DNA of 64,000 bases from Marmoricola sp. URHB0036 (GCF_000426045.1 NZ_AUEP01000015.1:1-64000), one strand, 5' to 3'; numbered from the stretch's first letter, positions 17,297-27,872 are shown. Numbers and translations: made by a program. The notes: a model not told the origin generated them from the sequence alone.

Positions 17297-17570
17297 GCCC
17301 GGCGCCCGACCCGGTGGCGTCGCCTCGCCGCCGCCGCCGCCGCCGACCCGGCGCCGGCCGAGTTCGCCGTTGAGCCGTCAGGCGAGGCCGGCCTCGATGA
17401 GGTTGACGGCCGGGGCGATCGAGCTCCCGAGCGGTGTGGCCATCCTCGAGGAGGGCACCTCGCGACGTCGCCTGAGGCCGGTGCCCTCGCCACCCGCGCG
17501 GTCCTGAGCCGCGGAACGACGTACGGCCGGCTCGCCCCGAACTCGAGCGGGGACGGACCCAGCAGTGGAG

Positions 17571-17659
17571 TGGCGGAGGATAGGGGATTCGAACCCCTGA
17601 GGGCTATTAACCCAACCCGCTTTCCAAGCGAGCGCCATAGGCCACTAGGCGAATCCTCC
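17571..17659 (-). tRNA. tRNA-Ser (anticodon GGA)
   Basis: On the minus strand: acceptor GGAGGAT/ATCCTCC, anticodon loop TTGGAAA giving GGA (reads UCC/UCU), a long class-II variable arm typical of tRNA-Ser, T-loop GGTTCGAATCC, discriminator G and an encoded CCA (17571-17573). The 274-bp stretch between mmsA and this tRNA holds a (CGC)n run near 17326-17343 and no gene that I can support. Confidence 0.95.
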
Positions 17660-17717
17660 GCCGGAGAGGCTACCGGTTCGCCGTCCGCCCGAGAAATCAG
17701 TGGCCGCCCCGCCCGGA

Positions 17718-17759
17718 CGTCATACGAACTGTGGGTTCAAGGCCACGATTCGTATGACG
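17718..17759. repeat. Long palindrome, family copy 1 (CGTCATACGAA...TTCGTATGACG)
   Basis: Outer arms of 11 bp are perfect (17718-17728 with 17749-17759); an inner GTGG/CCAC (17731-17734 with 17743-17746) extends the hairpin. It lies between tRNA-Ser and the SRP RNA promoter. The flank and first arm CGGACGTCATACGA are the same as in the palindrome at 50338-50383, so the two appear to be copies of one intergenic element. Confidence 0.7.
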
Positions 17760-17774
17760 CACCTCGGCACCGGT

Positions 17775-17804
17775 TTGGGGCAGTCGGCGCGTCTCTCCTA
17801 GACT
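17775..17804 (+). promoter_or_regulatory. Promoter of the SRP RNA gene
   Basis: TTGGGG (17775-17780) as -35, an 18-bp spacer, and TAGACT (17799-17804) as -10, placing the transcription start 7-9 nt further on, where the RNA's closing helix begins. A simple housekeeping sigma-70-type promoter. Confidence 0.65.
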
Positions 17805-17811
17805 CTGCGCC

Positions 17812-17898
17812 AACCCCCCGTGCGGCGGTATCTCACTGAATCCCCCAGGGCCGGAAGGCAGCAAGGGCAGGTGGGCTCTTCCGGGTGCACGGGGGGCC
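17812..17898 (+). ncRNA. ffs: Signal recognition particle RNA, small bacterial type (4.5S)
   Basis: The terminal helix is CCCCCCGTGC with GCACGGGGGG, and the apical domain has the conserved SRP Ffh-binding core GGAAGGCAGCAAGGGCAGG...CTCTTCC with the GGCA/AGCAGG-type symmetric loop. Size (about 85-90 nt) and single-hairpin shape fit the short SRP RNA of actinobacteria. It binds Ffh and directs ribosomes making membrane and secreted proteins to FtsY. Ends are judged from the helix and may be off by a few nucleotides. Confidence 0.92.
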
Positions 17899-17912
17899 TT
17901 CTCGTTCCCGGG

Positions 17913-18218
17913 CTAGCTGCTGGTCTCGAGCACGCGGTCGCGGACGACCTCGAGCAGCACCGGTGGCGTGTGCTTCAGCAGCATCCGCTGCGACTGGGGC
18001 GTGCTCCAGATCTGCTGCAGCCGGGGCAGGAACGCCTCGGCCTCGGCCTGCGAGGCGAAGTGCAGGTCGACGTTCACCTGCTGGGGATCGGCCGCGCTGC
18101 GGCTGATCCGGTAGGAGCGGACGCCGTGCTCGGCGCGGAAGGACTCGAACTTGTCGAACGCCTCCTGCCAGGCGTCGTACTCGCGGACGGTGTTCTCGAT
18201 GTGCACGGTGGTGGTCAT
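17913..18218 (-). CDS. Antibiotic-monooxygenase-like small protein
   Basis: 101 aa. The start MTTTVHIENTVREYDAWQEAFDKFESFRAEHGV and the middle NVDLHFASQAEAEAFLPRL match the ferredoxin-like fold of ABM and related dimeric alpha/beta barrels. No cofactor or catalytic residue can be named. It converges on the SRP RNA gene (15 bp between ends) and is divergent from the LuxR regulator that follows, which may control it. Confidence 0.7.
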   Translation of the reverse strand: MTTTVHIENTVREYDAWQEAFDKFESFRAEHGVRSYRISRSAADPQQVNVDLHFASQAEAEAFLPRLQQIWSTPQSQRMLLKHTPPVLLEVVRDRVLETSS

Positions 18219-18316
18219 GACGACTCCTCAATGGGTGGGGACCTCCAGCGTCCGGTCACGCGAGCCGGCAGAACATCCCGGATCCTGGGGGTCTTCGCTC
18301 GCCGTACGCTGAGCCC

Positions 18317-19378
18317 GTGCCGACAACCTCGTCGAGCCTGGACCGGATCGAGCGGCTCAGCCGCGGCTCGCTCACGGCCAAGGCGTTGCGTGAAGAGGTG
18401 GTCGCCGAGGTACGCCGGGTCATCGGCTTCGACGGCTACGTGTTCATGCTCACCGACCCCACCACCCGGGTCGGCTGCTCACCGCTGGCCGACGTACCCA
18501 TGCTCCCGTGGCCGCAGCTGCCGGCACTGATCCGGGCGCGCTACCTGACGCGACTGAACCGGTGGCCCGAGCTCCTCGAGGCGAAGGTGGCCTCCGCCTC
18601 GCTGCTCGCCGCCAGCGGACGACAGCCGTCGCGGTCACGGATGTGGGAGGAGATCCAGCGCGACCTCGGCGTCGTCGACGTGGCGGTCGCGCCGCTGGGT
18701 GACCGGCACGGCTGCTGGGGGATGCTCGAGCTCTGGCGGACCGACAGAGCGTTCACGCCCGCAGAGGTGGCGTACCTCGGCTCGCTCACGCCGTACGTCG
18801 TCACGGGACTCCGGGCGGCGCTGGCCCGCACCTTCGTGGACACCCCCGAGCAGTTCCTCCCCGTCGGCCCGGCCGTCGTGGTGCTCGACCCGGATCTCCA
18901 GGTGCATGCCCAGACGGCGGGTGCCGCGGCAGCCCTGCTGCAGCTGAACCCGCCCGACGAGCCGATGACCCCGGTCCCGGCGGCGGCGTACAACGTCGCT
19001 GCTGCGCTCGTGGCCCTGGAGCAGGGCGTGCCGGTGGGGGAGCCCTGGGCACGCGTCCACCTCGGCGGCAGTCGCTGGGTGACGGTGAAGGCCGACCGGA
19101 TGGGGCCCGCCGAGCAGGCCGACAGCCGCGACATCGCGGTCTCCATCGAGCCGAGCACGCCGGCGGAACGCACCGACCTGTTCGCGCGGGTGCACGGGTT
19201 GTCGGCGCGTGAGACCGAGGTCCTGGCGCTGCTCGGGAACGGCCTCTCCACCCACGAGGTCGCCGCGCGGCTGGTGCTCTCCGAGCACACCGTCAACGAC
19301 CACGTGAAGTCGGTGCTGGACAAGACGGGTGCCCGGACCCGGCAGGTACTGATGTCACGCGCCCTCGGCGCCGGCTGA
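18317..19378 (+). CDS. GAF-like/LuxR-type HTH transcriptional regulator
   Basis: 353 aa, GTG start 6 nt after TACGCT (leaderless). Residues 15-160 look like a GAF-type sensor (VIGFDGYVFMLTDP...WGMLELWRTDRAFTPAEVAYL), residues 175-270 like a second PAS/GAF-like domain, and 290-350 the LuxR helix-turn-helix (LSARETEVLALLGNGLSTHEVAARL...TVNDHVKSVLDKTG). It lacks a receiver domain, so it probably binds a small ligand. Target genes are not evident; the divergent ABM-like gene is the natural candidate. Confidence 0.82.
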   Translation: MPTTSSSLDRIERLSRGSLTAKALREEVVAEVRRVIGFDGYVFMLTDPTTRVGCSPLADVPMLPWPQLPALIRARYLTRLNRWPELLEAKVASASLLAASGRQPSRSRMWEEIQRDLGVVDVAVAPLGDRHGCWGMLELWRTDRAFTPAEVAYLGSLTPYVVTGLRAALARTFVDTPEQFLPVGPAVVVLDPDLQVHAQTAGAAAALLQLNPPDEPMTPVPAAAYNVAAALVALEQGVPVGEPWARVHLGGSRWVTVKADRMGPAEQADSRDIAVSIEPSTPAERTDLFARVHGLSARETEVLALLGNGLSTHEVAARLVLSEHTVNDHVKSVLDKTGARTRQVLMSRALGAG

Positions 19379-19439
19379 CCGGTCCCTGGCACGCGGTGGC
19401 CCCCGACCGGATGTCGGCCCGGCTGGTTAGGGTGCGTGT

Positions 19440-21410
19440 GTGGAACCCTCCCTCGCTCTGTACCGCCGCTACCGGCCGGAGACGTTCGCCGAGGTGATCG
19501 GTCAGGACCACGTCACCGAGCCGTTGCGGGCGGCGCTGGCGAACAACCGGGTCAACCACGCCTACCTCTTCTCCGGCCCGCGCGGGTGCGGCAAGACGAC
19601 CAGCGCCCGCATCCTGGCCCGGGCGCTGAACTGCGAGAAGGCCCCGATCGCCGATCCGTGCGGCGAGTGCCAGTCGTGCCGCGACCTGGCTCGCGGCGGT
19701 CCGGGATCCATCGACGTGATCGAGATCGACGCGGCCAGCCACGGCGGCGTCGACGACGCGAGGGACCTGCGGGAGCGGGCGTTCTTCGCCCCGGTCGCCA
19801 GCCGCTACAAGGTCTACATCATCGACGAGGCCCATATGGTCAGCACGCAGGGCTTCAACGCCCTGCTCAAGCTGGTCGAGGAGCCGCCGGAGCACCTCCG
19901 GTTCATCTTCGCGACCACCGAGCCGGAGAAGGTCATCGCGACCATCCGCTCGCGCACCCACCACTACCCGTTCCGGCTGATCCCGCCGCGCACGCTGTCC
20001 GACTACCTCGCCCAGATCTGCGACCAGGAGGGCGTCAAGATCGACCCGGCGGCGCTGCCGCTCGTCGTACGCGCGGGCGCCGGCTCGGCCCGTGACTCGC
20101 TCTCCGTGCTCGACCAGCTGCTCGGTGGCGCCGGGCCCGACGGAGTGACGTACGACGTCGCCACCAACCTGCTCGGCTACACCCCCGACAACCTGCTCGA
20201 CGAGGTGGTCGACTCGTTCGCGGCCGGCGACGGTGCCGGTGTCTTCGGCGTGGTCGACAAGGTGATCGAGACCGGCCAGGACCCGCGGCGGTTCACCGAG
20301 GACGTGCTTCGCCGGCTGCGCGACCTCGTCATCGTCGCGGCCGTGCCCGACGCCCCGGCCTCCGGGCTGATCGACGCCCCGGAGGACCAGGCCGAGCGAC
20401 TGGTCGCCCAGGCGGCCCGGTTCGGCAAGGCCGAGCTGGTGCGCGCCGCTGACCTCGTGGCCGAGGGGCTGACCGAGATGCGCGGGGCGACCACTCCGCG
20501 CCTGCTCCTCGAGCTTATCTGCGCCCGCGTGCTGCTGCCCGCCGTCGACCACGACGCCCTCGGGCTGACGGCGCGGATGGATCGTCTCGAGCGGCGTCTT
20601 GCCGTAGCACCGGCCGCAGCAGACAGGGTGGTCGAGCAGCGAGCGGAGCGAGTGGTCAGTCGAGACCACACACCTCAGCCGGCCACCCCCGCTCCCGCTG
20701 TCGCCGCGGAGACTCCCGTCGTCGCCGAGGACGCTCCGGTGGAGACACAACAGCCCCCGGCAGCACCGACTCCCGAGCCAGAGCCCGCCCCCGCGACCTC
20801 CGGGTCCGGAGCACAGCTCTCCCTGGCCGACGTACGCCGGATCTGGCCCGACCTGCTCGAGGCCGTCAAGAAGATGCGCCGGTTCACCTGGATCCTGCTC
20901 AGCCAGAACGCCCAGGTGATCGGGGTCGACGCGACCTCCCTGACCGTCGGGTTCAAGACGGCCGGGGCGCGCGACTCGTTCATCGGCGGGGGCAGCGAGG
21001 AGATCCTGCGCCAGGCTGCGATCGACATGATCGGTGCCGACTGGAAGATCGAGACCGCCGTGGACCCCTCCGCGCAGCCGGGTTCGGAGTCCGCTCCTCG
21101 GGTCAAGCAGTCCGCCACCCGCTCCGAGCCGCCGCCCAGCGTGCCTCCGCCCAGCGAACCCCCGGCCTGGGCCAGCGACGACGGCCCGGCCGAGCGTGAA
21201 CCGGCCAAGCCCGAGTCCATCGCGGCCGCGCGGTCCAACATCGCGCCCACCCGCAACGGCGACGAGCCGGCCCCCGCGCCCAGCGGACCTGACCCCGACG
21301 CCGACGCCCACCGCGACGACCCGGCGGCCGACGACAACGGCCTCGACAGCACCGAGCTCCTCCAGCGCGAGCTCGGTGCCACCGTGATCGAAGAGATCCC
21401 CCACGACTGA
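19440..21410 (+). CDS. dnaX: DNA polymerase III subunits gamma and tau
   Basis: 656 aa, GTG start 6 nt after TAGGGT (leaderless). Clamp-loader AAA+ ATPase: P-loop GPRGCGKT (46-53), Zn site C65-C74-C77-C80, Walker B IIDEAHM, sensor FATTEPEKV, the SRC-like region. Residues about 350-455 and 535-645 are Pro/Ala/Glu-rich linkers around a compact domain (about 460-535) that fits the tau-specific part. Residues 397-410 are encoded by a dispersed palindromic repeat (20628-20669) inserted in frame in the first linker. I see no slippery frameshift signal. Loads the beta clamp at the replication fork. It heads the dnaX-ybaB-recR cluster. Confidence 0.95.
   Translation: MEPSLALYRRYRPETFAEVIGQDHVTEPLRAALANNRVNHAYLFSGPRGCGKTTSARILARALNCEKAPIADPCGECQSCRDLARGGPGSIDVIEIDAASHGGVDDARDLRERAFFAPVASRYKVYIIDEAHMVSTQGFNALLKLVEEPPEHLRFIFATTEPEKVIATIRSRTHHYPFRLIPPRTLSDYLAQICDQEGVKIDPAALPLVVRAGAGSARDSLSVLDQLLGGAGPDGVTYDVATNLLGYTPDNLLDEVVDSFAAGDGAGVFGVVDKVIETGQDPRRFTEDVLRRLRDLVIVAAVPDAPASGLIDAPEDQAERLVAQAARFGKAELVRAADLVAEGLTEMRGATTPRLLLELICARVLLPAVDHDALGLTARMDRLERRLAVAPAAADRVVEQRAERVVSRDHTPQPATPAPAVAAETPVVAEDAPVETQQPPAAPTPEPEPAPATSGSGAQLSLADVRRIWPDLLEAVKKMRRFTWILLSQNAQVIGVDATSLTVGFKTAGARDSFIGGGSEEILRQAAIDMIGADWKIETAVDPSAQPGSESAPRVKQSATRSEPPPSVPPPSEPPAWASDDGPAEREPAKPESIAAARSNIAPTRNGDEPAPAPSGPDPDADAHRDDPAADDNGLDSTELLQRELGATVIEEIPHD
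20628..20669. repeat. Dispersed palindromic repeat inside the dnaX linker
   Basis: The unit begins GTGGTCGAGCAGCGAGCG and ends GAGACCAC, with AGCGAGCGGAGCGAGT in the middle. This is the type of short palindromic repeat (GGTCGAG...CGAGCGAAGCGAG...CTCGAGACC) that I recall being common between genes in Nocardioides and relatives. Here it is read in frame as part of DnaX (RVVEQRAERVVSRDH). Confidence 0.6.
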
Positions 21411-21461
21411 CCGATGCATGCCCATGGACCAACGACGGAACTCACGACCAGGAGCGACCAG

Positions 21462-21851
21462 ATGAGCGACAGCAACCCCTTCGCAGGCCTCGGGGGCGAG
21501 GGCGGCTTCGACCTCAACGCCATGCTCGAGCAGGCCCAGCAGATGCAGTCCCAGCTCGTCGCGGCGCAGGAGGAGCTCGCCCAGGCCAAGGTCGAGGGCA
21601 GTGCCGGCGGCGTGATCGTCACCCTCACCGGCACCGGCGAGCTGACCGACGTCACCGTCGCCGCGGGGTCCTTCGACGGCTCCGACGCCGACTCGCTGAC
21701 CGACCTCGGCGACCTGGTGGTGGCGGCCTACCGTGACGCCAAGGCCAAGGTCGACGAGCTCGCCTCCCAGGCCCTCGGGCCGCTGGCCGGCGGCGGCTTC
21801 GGCGGTCCCGGCGACGACTCACCCCAGCTGCCGGGCGGTTTCGGTGTATGA
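21462..21851 (+). CDS. YbaB/EbfC family nucleoid-associated protein
   Basis: 129 aa from the ATG at 21462 (preceded by GGAGCGACC). The central YbaB core ([21 protein letters not shown]...[16 protein letters not shown]) is clear, flanked by a Gly/Pro-rich tail. Dimeric DNA-binding protein, linked genetically to recR and dnaX in most bacteria. The stop overlaps the recR GTG start by 8 bp, so the two are coupled. Confidence 0.92.
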   Translation: MSDSNPFAGLGGEGGFDLNAMLEQAQQMQSQLVAAQEELAQAKVEGSAGGVIVTLTGTGELTDVTVAAGSFDGSDADSLTDLGDLVVAAYRDAKAKVDELASQALGPLAGGGFGGPGDDSPQLPGGFGV

Positions 21852-22443
21852 GGGTGTCCTCCAGGACCTGATCGACGAGCTCGCCCGGCTCCCTGGCGTG
21901 GGACCCAAGGGGGCGCAACGGATCGCCTTCTACCTGCTGGCGGCCGACCCGATCGACGTACGCCGCCTCGCGGACACGCTGGTGGAGATGAAGGCCAAGG
22001 CCACCTTCTGCAAGATCTGCGGCAACGTCTCGCAGGCGGAGCTGTGCCGCATCTGCAGCGACGACCGCCGCGACCTGACGCTGATCTGTGTCGTCGAGGA
22101 GCCCAAGGACGTGGTGGCGATCGAGCGCACCCGCGAGTTCCGGGGTCGCTACCACGTGCTCGGCGGCGCGATCTCGCCGTTGGAGGGCATCGGTCCCGAG
22201 CAGCTGCGCATCCGGGAGCTGATGGGACGACTCTCCGACGGGACCGTCACCGAGGTCATCCTGGCGACCGACCCGAACATCGAGGGCGACGCGACCGCCG
22301 CCTACCTCAGTAGGTTCTTGAAGGACATGGACTTGCGCGTGACCCGTCTGGCGAGTGGACTGCCGGTAGGCGGTGATCTCGAGTACGCCGACGAGGTGAC
22401 CTTGGGACGCGCATTCGCAGGAAGGCGAAACGCCGGTGACTGA
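21844..22443 (+). CDS. recR: Recombination mediator protein RecR
   Basis: 199 aa, full length. The start is the GTG at 21844, which lies inside ybaB. Helix-hairpin-helix [17 protein letters not shown] (13-29), Cys4 zinc finger C56-x2-C59-x8-C68-x2-C71, Toprim domain (about 79-175), and the C-terminal Walker B-like end ([23 protein letters not shown]). Works with RecF/RecO to load RecA on gapped DNA. It overlaps the next gene by 8 bp. Confidence 0.96.
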   Translation: MYEGVLQDLIDELARLPGVGPKGAQRIAFYLLAADPIDVRRLADTLVEMKAKATFCKICGNVSQAELCRICSDDRRDLTLICVVEEPKDVVAIERTREFRGRYHVLGGAISPLEGIGPEQLRIRELMGRLSDGTVTEVILATDPNIEGDATAAYLSRFLKDMDLRVTRLASGLPVGGDLEYADEVTLGRAFAGRRNAGD

Positions 22444-23026
22444 GACACAGATGACCCCCGAGCTCGAGGACTTCGCGCAGCAGATCGCCGATGCGGTCGA
22501 GTCGTTCCTCGTCGTGCTGCAGGCCATGTCGCGCGAGGAGAACCCCGGCACCGTCGTACCCCTGCTGTTGGTGGAGGTCAGCCAGATCCTGTTCGCGGGT
22601 GCGCGGCTCGGTGCCCAGCAGGACTTCACGCCGTCGGCCGAGTACCAGCCCGACGTCGGTCCCGACCCCGACCTCGACGCCATGCGACTGCGGCTGGCCC
22701 GGCTGCTCGACCCGGTGGAGACCTACACCTACAACTTCGATCCCTACGCCCCCGAGATCGTCGAGGCTCAGCTCTCCGACGACCTCACCGCCGTCGCGAC
22801 CGACCTGGCCAACGGCCTGCGTCACTTCCGCGCCGGCAACGTGGCCGAGGCGCTGTGGTGGTGGCAGTACTCCTACGTGGCCGACTGGGGCAACCTCGCC
22901 AGCGCTGCCCTGCGCGCCCTGCAGTCCGTGGTCGCCCACGACCGGCTGGACCTCGACTTCGAGGGCGAGAGCGAGCAGATCGCCGCCGCCGAGGCCGTGC
23001 TGGACACCGGCGAAGCTGTTATCTGA
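22436..23026 (+). CDS. DUF5063 domain protein
   Basis: 196 aa, GTG start inside the recR end. Mostly helical and acidic; the conserved patch [23 protein letters not shown] is characteristic of DUF5063. No known function; its constant place after recR in actinobacteria suggests a link to DNA repair or only to co-expression. It is the last gene of the dnaX-ybaB-recR run; the ask promoter begins 2 bp after its stop. Confidence 0.82.
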   Translation: MTETQMTPELEDFAQQIADAVESFLVVLQAMSREENPGTVVPLLLVEVSQILFAGARLGAQQDFTPSAEYQPDVGPDPDLDAMRLRLARLLDPVETYTYNFDPYAPEIVEAQLSDDLTAVATDLANGLRHFRAGNVAEALWWWQYSYVADWGNLASAALRALQSVVAHDRLDLDFEGESEQIAAAEAVLDTGEAVI

Positions 23027-23027
23027 C

Positions 23028-23069
23028 CCCACGTAGAATCGTGGGCGGCTCGCGGGGAGCGAGCCACCC
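23028..23069 (+). promoter_or_regulatory. ask promoter with palindrome on the -10 box, plus 5' leader hairpin
   Basis: CCCACG-TAGAAT-CGTGGG (23028-23045) is a perfect inverted repeat whose 6-nt spacer is exactly the -10 hexamer. Directly after it, GGGCGGCTCGC/GCGAGCCACCC (23043-23069, one G-U pair) makes a stable hairpin near the predicted 5' end of the mRNA, 7 nt before the GGAGGAG ribosome site. Both features suggest regulated expression of the lysine/threonine/methionine precursor genes. The regulator is unknown. Confidence 0.5.
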
Positions 23070-23092
23070 CGGCAGTGGAGGAGCGCAGCCCC

Positions 23093-25407
<2,315 letters not shown>

Positions 25408-25420
25408 GCCGACCGGGTAG

Positions 25421-25463
25421 TTCTGCCTGGGAGGAGCGCAGCGGGGGACGGGCAGAAGTGCCC
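25421..25463 (+). terminator. Terminator-like hairpins after asd
   Basis: TTCTGCC (25421-25427) pairs with GGCAGAA (25451-25457); alternatively GGGCA/TGCCC (25450-25463) forms a tighter stem. They are mutually exclusive. No T-tract, as is common in high-GC genomes. Confidence 0.35.
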
Positions 25464-25549
25464 TGTCGGCGTCCACAGCGAACTGTCAGCCGAGAACAGA
25501 CCCGCTTGTCCCAACTACAAGGGACCGTGAGCCAAACGCAGGCCGCGAA

Positions 25550-26644
25550 CTACCTGTGCAGGTCGTCCCCGGCACCCTGCTCGACGAACGTCTCGGTGAC
25601 CCACCAGGACAGCAGGAAGGTGAGCGCGGTCAGGGTGGGGAGCACGAGCAGCATCCAGGCCGAGTCCAGTGAGCTGAGGAAGAACAGCAGCGCCATCACC
25701 GCGACCAGGCCGACGCCCAGGAAGCTGGTGCTGGTCGGGTCGACGACGCCGAACGCCTTGAGCAATGCTGCGCCGACGAGGACCTCGACCACGAGCACGA
25801 CAAGCAGGGCGAACAGGCCGATGCCGCCGCAGCTGCCGACGCCGCGCACCGACTCGCAGCCCTGACTGGCGCCGAAGGAGAGCACCACCCCGACAAAGCC
25901 CACGACGAGGCCGGTGACGAGGGCGGCGATCCGCGGGTTGATCCGCGGCAAGGTCATCGGCCGGCGTTCCTTGCGCACCTTGGGCGGCTTGGGCTCCTCG
26001 GGCGCCGACGCAGGCGGCACCTCGTCGGCGAACAGCGGCGCACCGACCTCGGCCGCGCCCGACTGGGCGGGCTGGTCCATCGGTACCGGCCCGGGCAGCA
26101 CCGTGGTCTCCTCGACCGGCGCGGGCTGCGGCTCCGGGGTCGGCTCCACCGGAACGGGCGGTGGCTCTGGAGTCGGCTCCACGGGGACGGGCGGCGGGGG
26201 CGGCGGGGTCGGCTCGACCGGGGCGGGTTCGGGGATCGGCTCCGGCGCAGGAGGCGGGCTCGGCTCGACCGGAGCAGGATCGGGCACAGGATCCGGCACA
26301 GGCTCGGGCACAGGCTCCGGCACAGGTTCGGGAATCGGTTCGGTGGCGGGTGCGACAGGCGGCGCGGACTGGGTCGGGGCCGTCTCCTCGGTGTCACGTG
26401 CGGACGGCGGCGGCGTCGGCGGCAACCGGCGGGTCGAGCCCTCGACCGGCACCGGTCCTGCGGCAGGCGTGGCCTCGACCGGAGTACTCGCGTCAGGCTC
26501 GGCGGCAACGACCTCGGTCTCTGCGGTCTCGGCCGTCTCTGCGGTCGGCTCCTCGGCCTGACGCTTCTTCTTCCGGCCCCGACCGAACAGCGACGGGAGT
26601 TCGAGGTTCGGCTCGTTGCCGCTCTTCTCGGGATCCTCGGGCAT
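25550..26644 (-). CDS. Proline-rich membrane protein with a repetitive cytoplasmic or surface arm
   Basis: 364 aa from the ATG at 26644. The N-terminal 230 residues are disordered, with short repeats built on P-V-P-E-P and P-V-E-P-T-P-E-P (DNA 26080-26330 shows hexamer-type tandem repeats). After a basic patch (KVRKERRPMTLPRINPR) come four hydrophobic helices (about residues 245-350). There is no signal peptide, so the Pro-rich arm is most likely cytoplasmic. Function unknown; the layout resembles membrane proteins with a spacer arm. The antisense frame reads as Gly/Ser repeats and is a shadow. Confidence 0.75.
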   Translation of the reverse strand: MPEDPEKSGNEPNLELPSLFGRGRKKKRQAEEPTAETAETAETEVVAAEPDASTPVEATPAAGPVPVEGSTRRLPPTPPPSARDTEETAPTQSAPPVAPATEPIPEPVPEPVPEPVPDPVPDPAPVEPSPPPAPEPIPEPAPVEPTPPPPPPVPVEPTPEPPPVPVEPTPEPQPAPVEETTVLPGPVPMDQPAQSGAAEVGAPLFADEVPPASAPEEPKPPKVRKERRPMTLPRINPRIAALVTGLVVGFVGVVLSFGASQGCESVRGVGSCGGIGLFALLVVLVVEVLVGAALLKAFGVVDPTSTSFLGVGLVAVMALLFFLSSLDSAWMLLVLPTLTALTFLLSWWVTETFVEQGAGDDLHR

Positions 26645-26730
26645 GTGGCGAATAGTGCCACGGATGCACCCCGCTGGCCCGGGCATCGCCCGGCCGGTCT
26701 CACCGGCGTCTCGTCGTCACCCGGAACGAC

Positions 26731-26765
26731 GACTGCCGGACCCGCGCGAGGCGGATCCGGCAGTC
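26731..26765. repeat. Imperfect 15-bp hairpin downstream of tRNA-Pro
   Basis: GACTGCCGGACCCGC (26731-26745) pairs with GCGGATCCGGCAGTC (26751-26765), one mismatch. On the plus strand it is followed by GAGTTTTT, so it looks like a terminator for rightward transcription; for the leftward tRNA it may mark the 3' end of the transcript. Confidence 0.45.
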
Positions 26766-26780
26766 GAGTTTTTCCTTCGG

Positions 26781-26854
26781 TCGGGGTGACAGGATTTGAA
26801 CCTGCGGCCTCGTCGTCCCGAACGACGCGCGCTACCAAGCTGCGCCACACCCCG
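26781..26854 (-). tRNA. tRNA-Pro (anticodon CGG)
   Basis: Minus strand: acceptor CGGGGTG/CACCCCG, D-arm GCGCAGCTTGGTAGCGC, anticodon loop TTCGGGA giving CGG (reads CCG), T-arm GCAGGTTCAAATCCTGT, discriminator A. CCA is not encoded. Confidence 0.95.
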
Positions 26855-26924
26855 AAGGCGTGGCGAGTCTACTAGAGCGAATTGGGTGCCCCGAACCGGG
26901 TTTGCAGCGCCCGGCCGAAGGTGC

Positions 26925-27872
26925 TCAGGAGGTCTTCGGCAGCAGGGTCAGCAGCGTCGCCTCGGGGCGGCAGCAGAACCGGATCGGGGCGTACGGCGAG
27001 GTCCCCGCGCCGGCCGAGACGTGCAGCCAGGACGAGTCCGGGTCACCCGGTCGGGAGTCGGCCGGGTGACGGTGCAGGCCCTTGGCGCGTCCGGTGTCGA
27101 GGTCGCAGTTGGTGACGATGGCGCCCTTGACCGGCAGACAGACCTGGCCGCCGTGGGTGTGGCCGGCGAAGGTGAGGTCGTAGCCGTCCCGCGCGTACTG
27201 GTCGAGCACCCGGAGGTACGGCGCGTGCGCGACGCCGATGCGCACGTCCGCGTCGGCGGGAGCCGGGCCGGCGACGGCGTCGAGGTCGTCGTAACCGAGG
27301 TGCGGGTCGTCGACGCCGACGAACGCGAAGGAGGTGTCGCCCACCCTCAACCGGCCGTGGGTGTTGGTCAGGTCGGTCCAGCCGCGCCCGTCGAAAGCGG
27401 CCCGCAGGTCACGCCACGGGAGCTTGGAGGTGTTGGTGTTGCGCTTCCCGTCGTCGGGGAAGAGGTACCACAGCGGGTTGCGCAGGGTCGGCGCGAAGTA
27501 GTCGTTGGAGCCGAACACGAAGACTCCCGGGGCGTCGAGCAGCCGGCCGAAGCCCTCGACCAGTGGTTCCACGGAGTCCGGGTGGGCCAGGTTGTCTCCT
27601 GTGTTCACCACGAGGTCGGGCTCGAGGTCGGCCAGCGAAGCCAGCCAACGACGCTTCGTGCCCTGGCTCGGGGTGAGGTGCAGGTCGCTGACGTGCAGCA
27701 CCTTCAGTGGGCGGTGTCCGGCCGGCAGGACCTCCACCGAGACCCGGCGTACGACGAAGTTGCGGACCTCGATGCCGGCGGAGTACGCCAGCGTCCCGAA
27801 CCCGAGCGCGGCCCCTGCACCCACGGTCCATCCCAGGGCTCGTGCCCCCCGGGAAAGTCGGTTCGGGTCCAT
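26925..27872 (-). CDS. Membrane-anchored metallophosphoesterase (Rv3683-like)
   Basis: 315 aa from the ATG at 27872; a TTG six codons upstream and an in-frame GTG two codons upstream are alternatives. One N-terminal helix (about residues 12-32) is followed by the calcineurin-like domain: DLHLTP, GDNLAHPD, GSND (in place of the usual GNHD), HAPYLRVLDQ and GHTHGGQ supply the metal ligands. Acts on an unknown phosphoester, probably near the membrane. In M. tuberculosis the same neighbour order (metallophosphoesterase, ponA2, whiB4) is kept. It is divergent from yqeY with overlapping -10 boxes. Confidence 0.88.
   Translation of the reverse strand: MDPNRLSRGARALGWTVGAGAALGFGTLAYSAGIEVRNFVVRRVSVEVLPAGHRPLKVLHVSDLHLTPSQGTKRRWLASLADLEPDLVVNTGDNLAHPDSVEPLVEGFGRLLDAPGVFVFGSNDYFAPTLRNPLWYLFPDDGKRNTNTSKLPWRDLRAAFDGRGWTDLTNTHGRLRVGDTSFAFVGVDDPHLGYDDLDAVAGPAPADADVRIGVAHAPYLRVLDQYARDGYDLTFAGHTHGGQVCLPVKGAIVTNCDLDTGRAKGLHRHPADSRPGDPDSSWLHVSAGAGTSPYAPIRFCCRPEATLLTLLPKTS

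Noticed and set aside
17378-17638. 86-codon minus-strand frame between mmsA and the tRNA
   Set aside because: Its first third is tRNA-Ser read as protein; the rest has no recognisable domain. At most a decayed fragment ending MATPLGSSIAPAVNLIEAGLA.
19293-21425. 710-codon minus-strand frame opposite dnaX
   Set aside because: Composition is of shadow type, while dnaX has all AAA+ motifs.
25914-26561. Gly/Ser/Thr-repeat frame resembling a PE-PGRS-like protein
   Set aside because: It is the reverse complement of the proline-rich arm; the proline-rich frame has a good start, four TM helices and a proper C-terminus.
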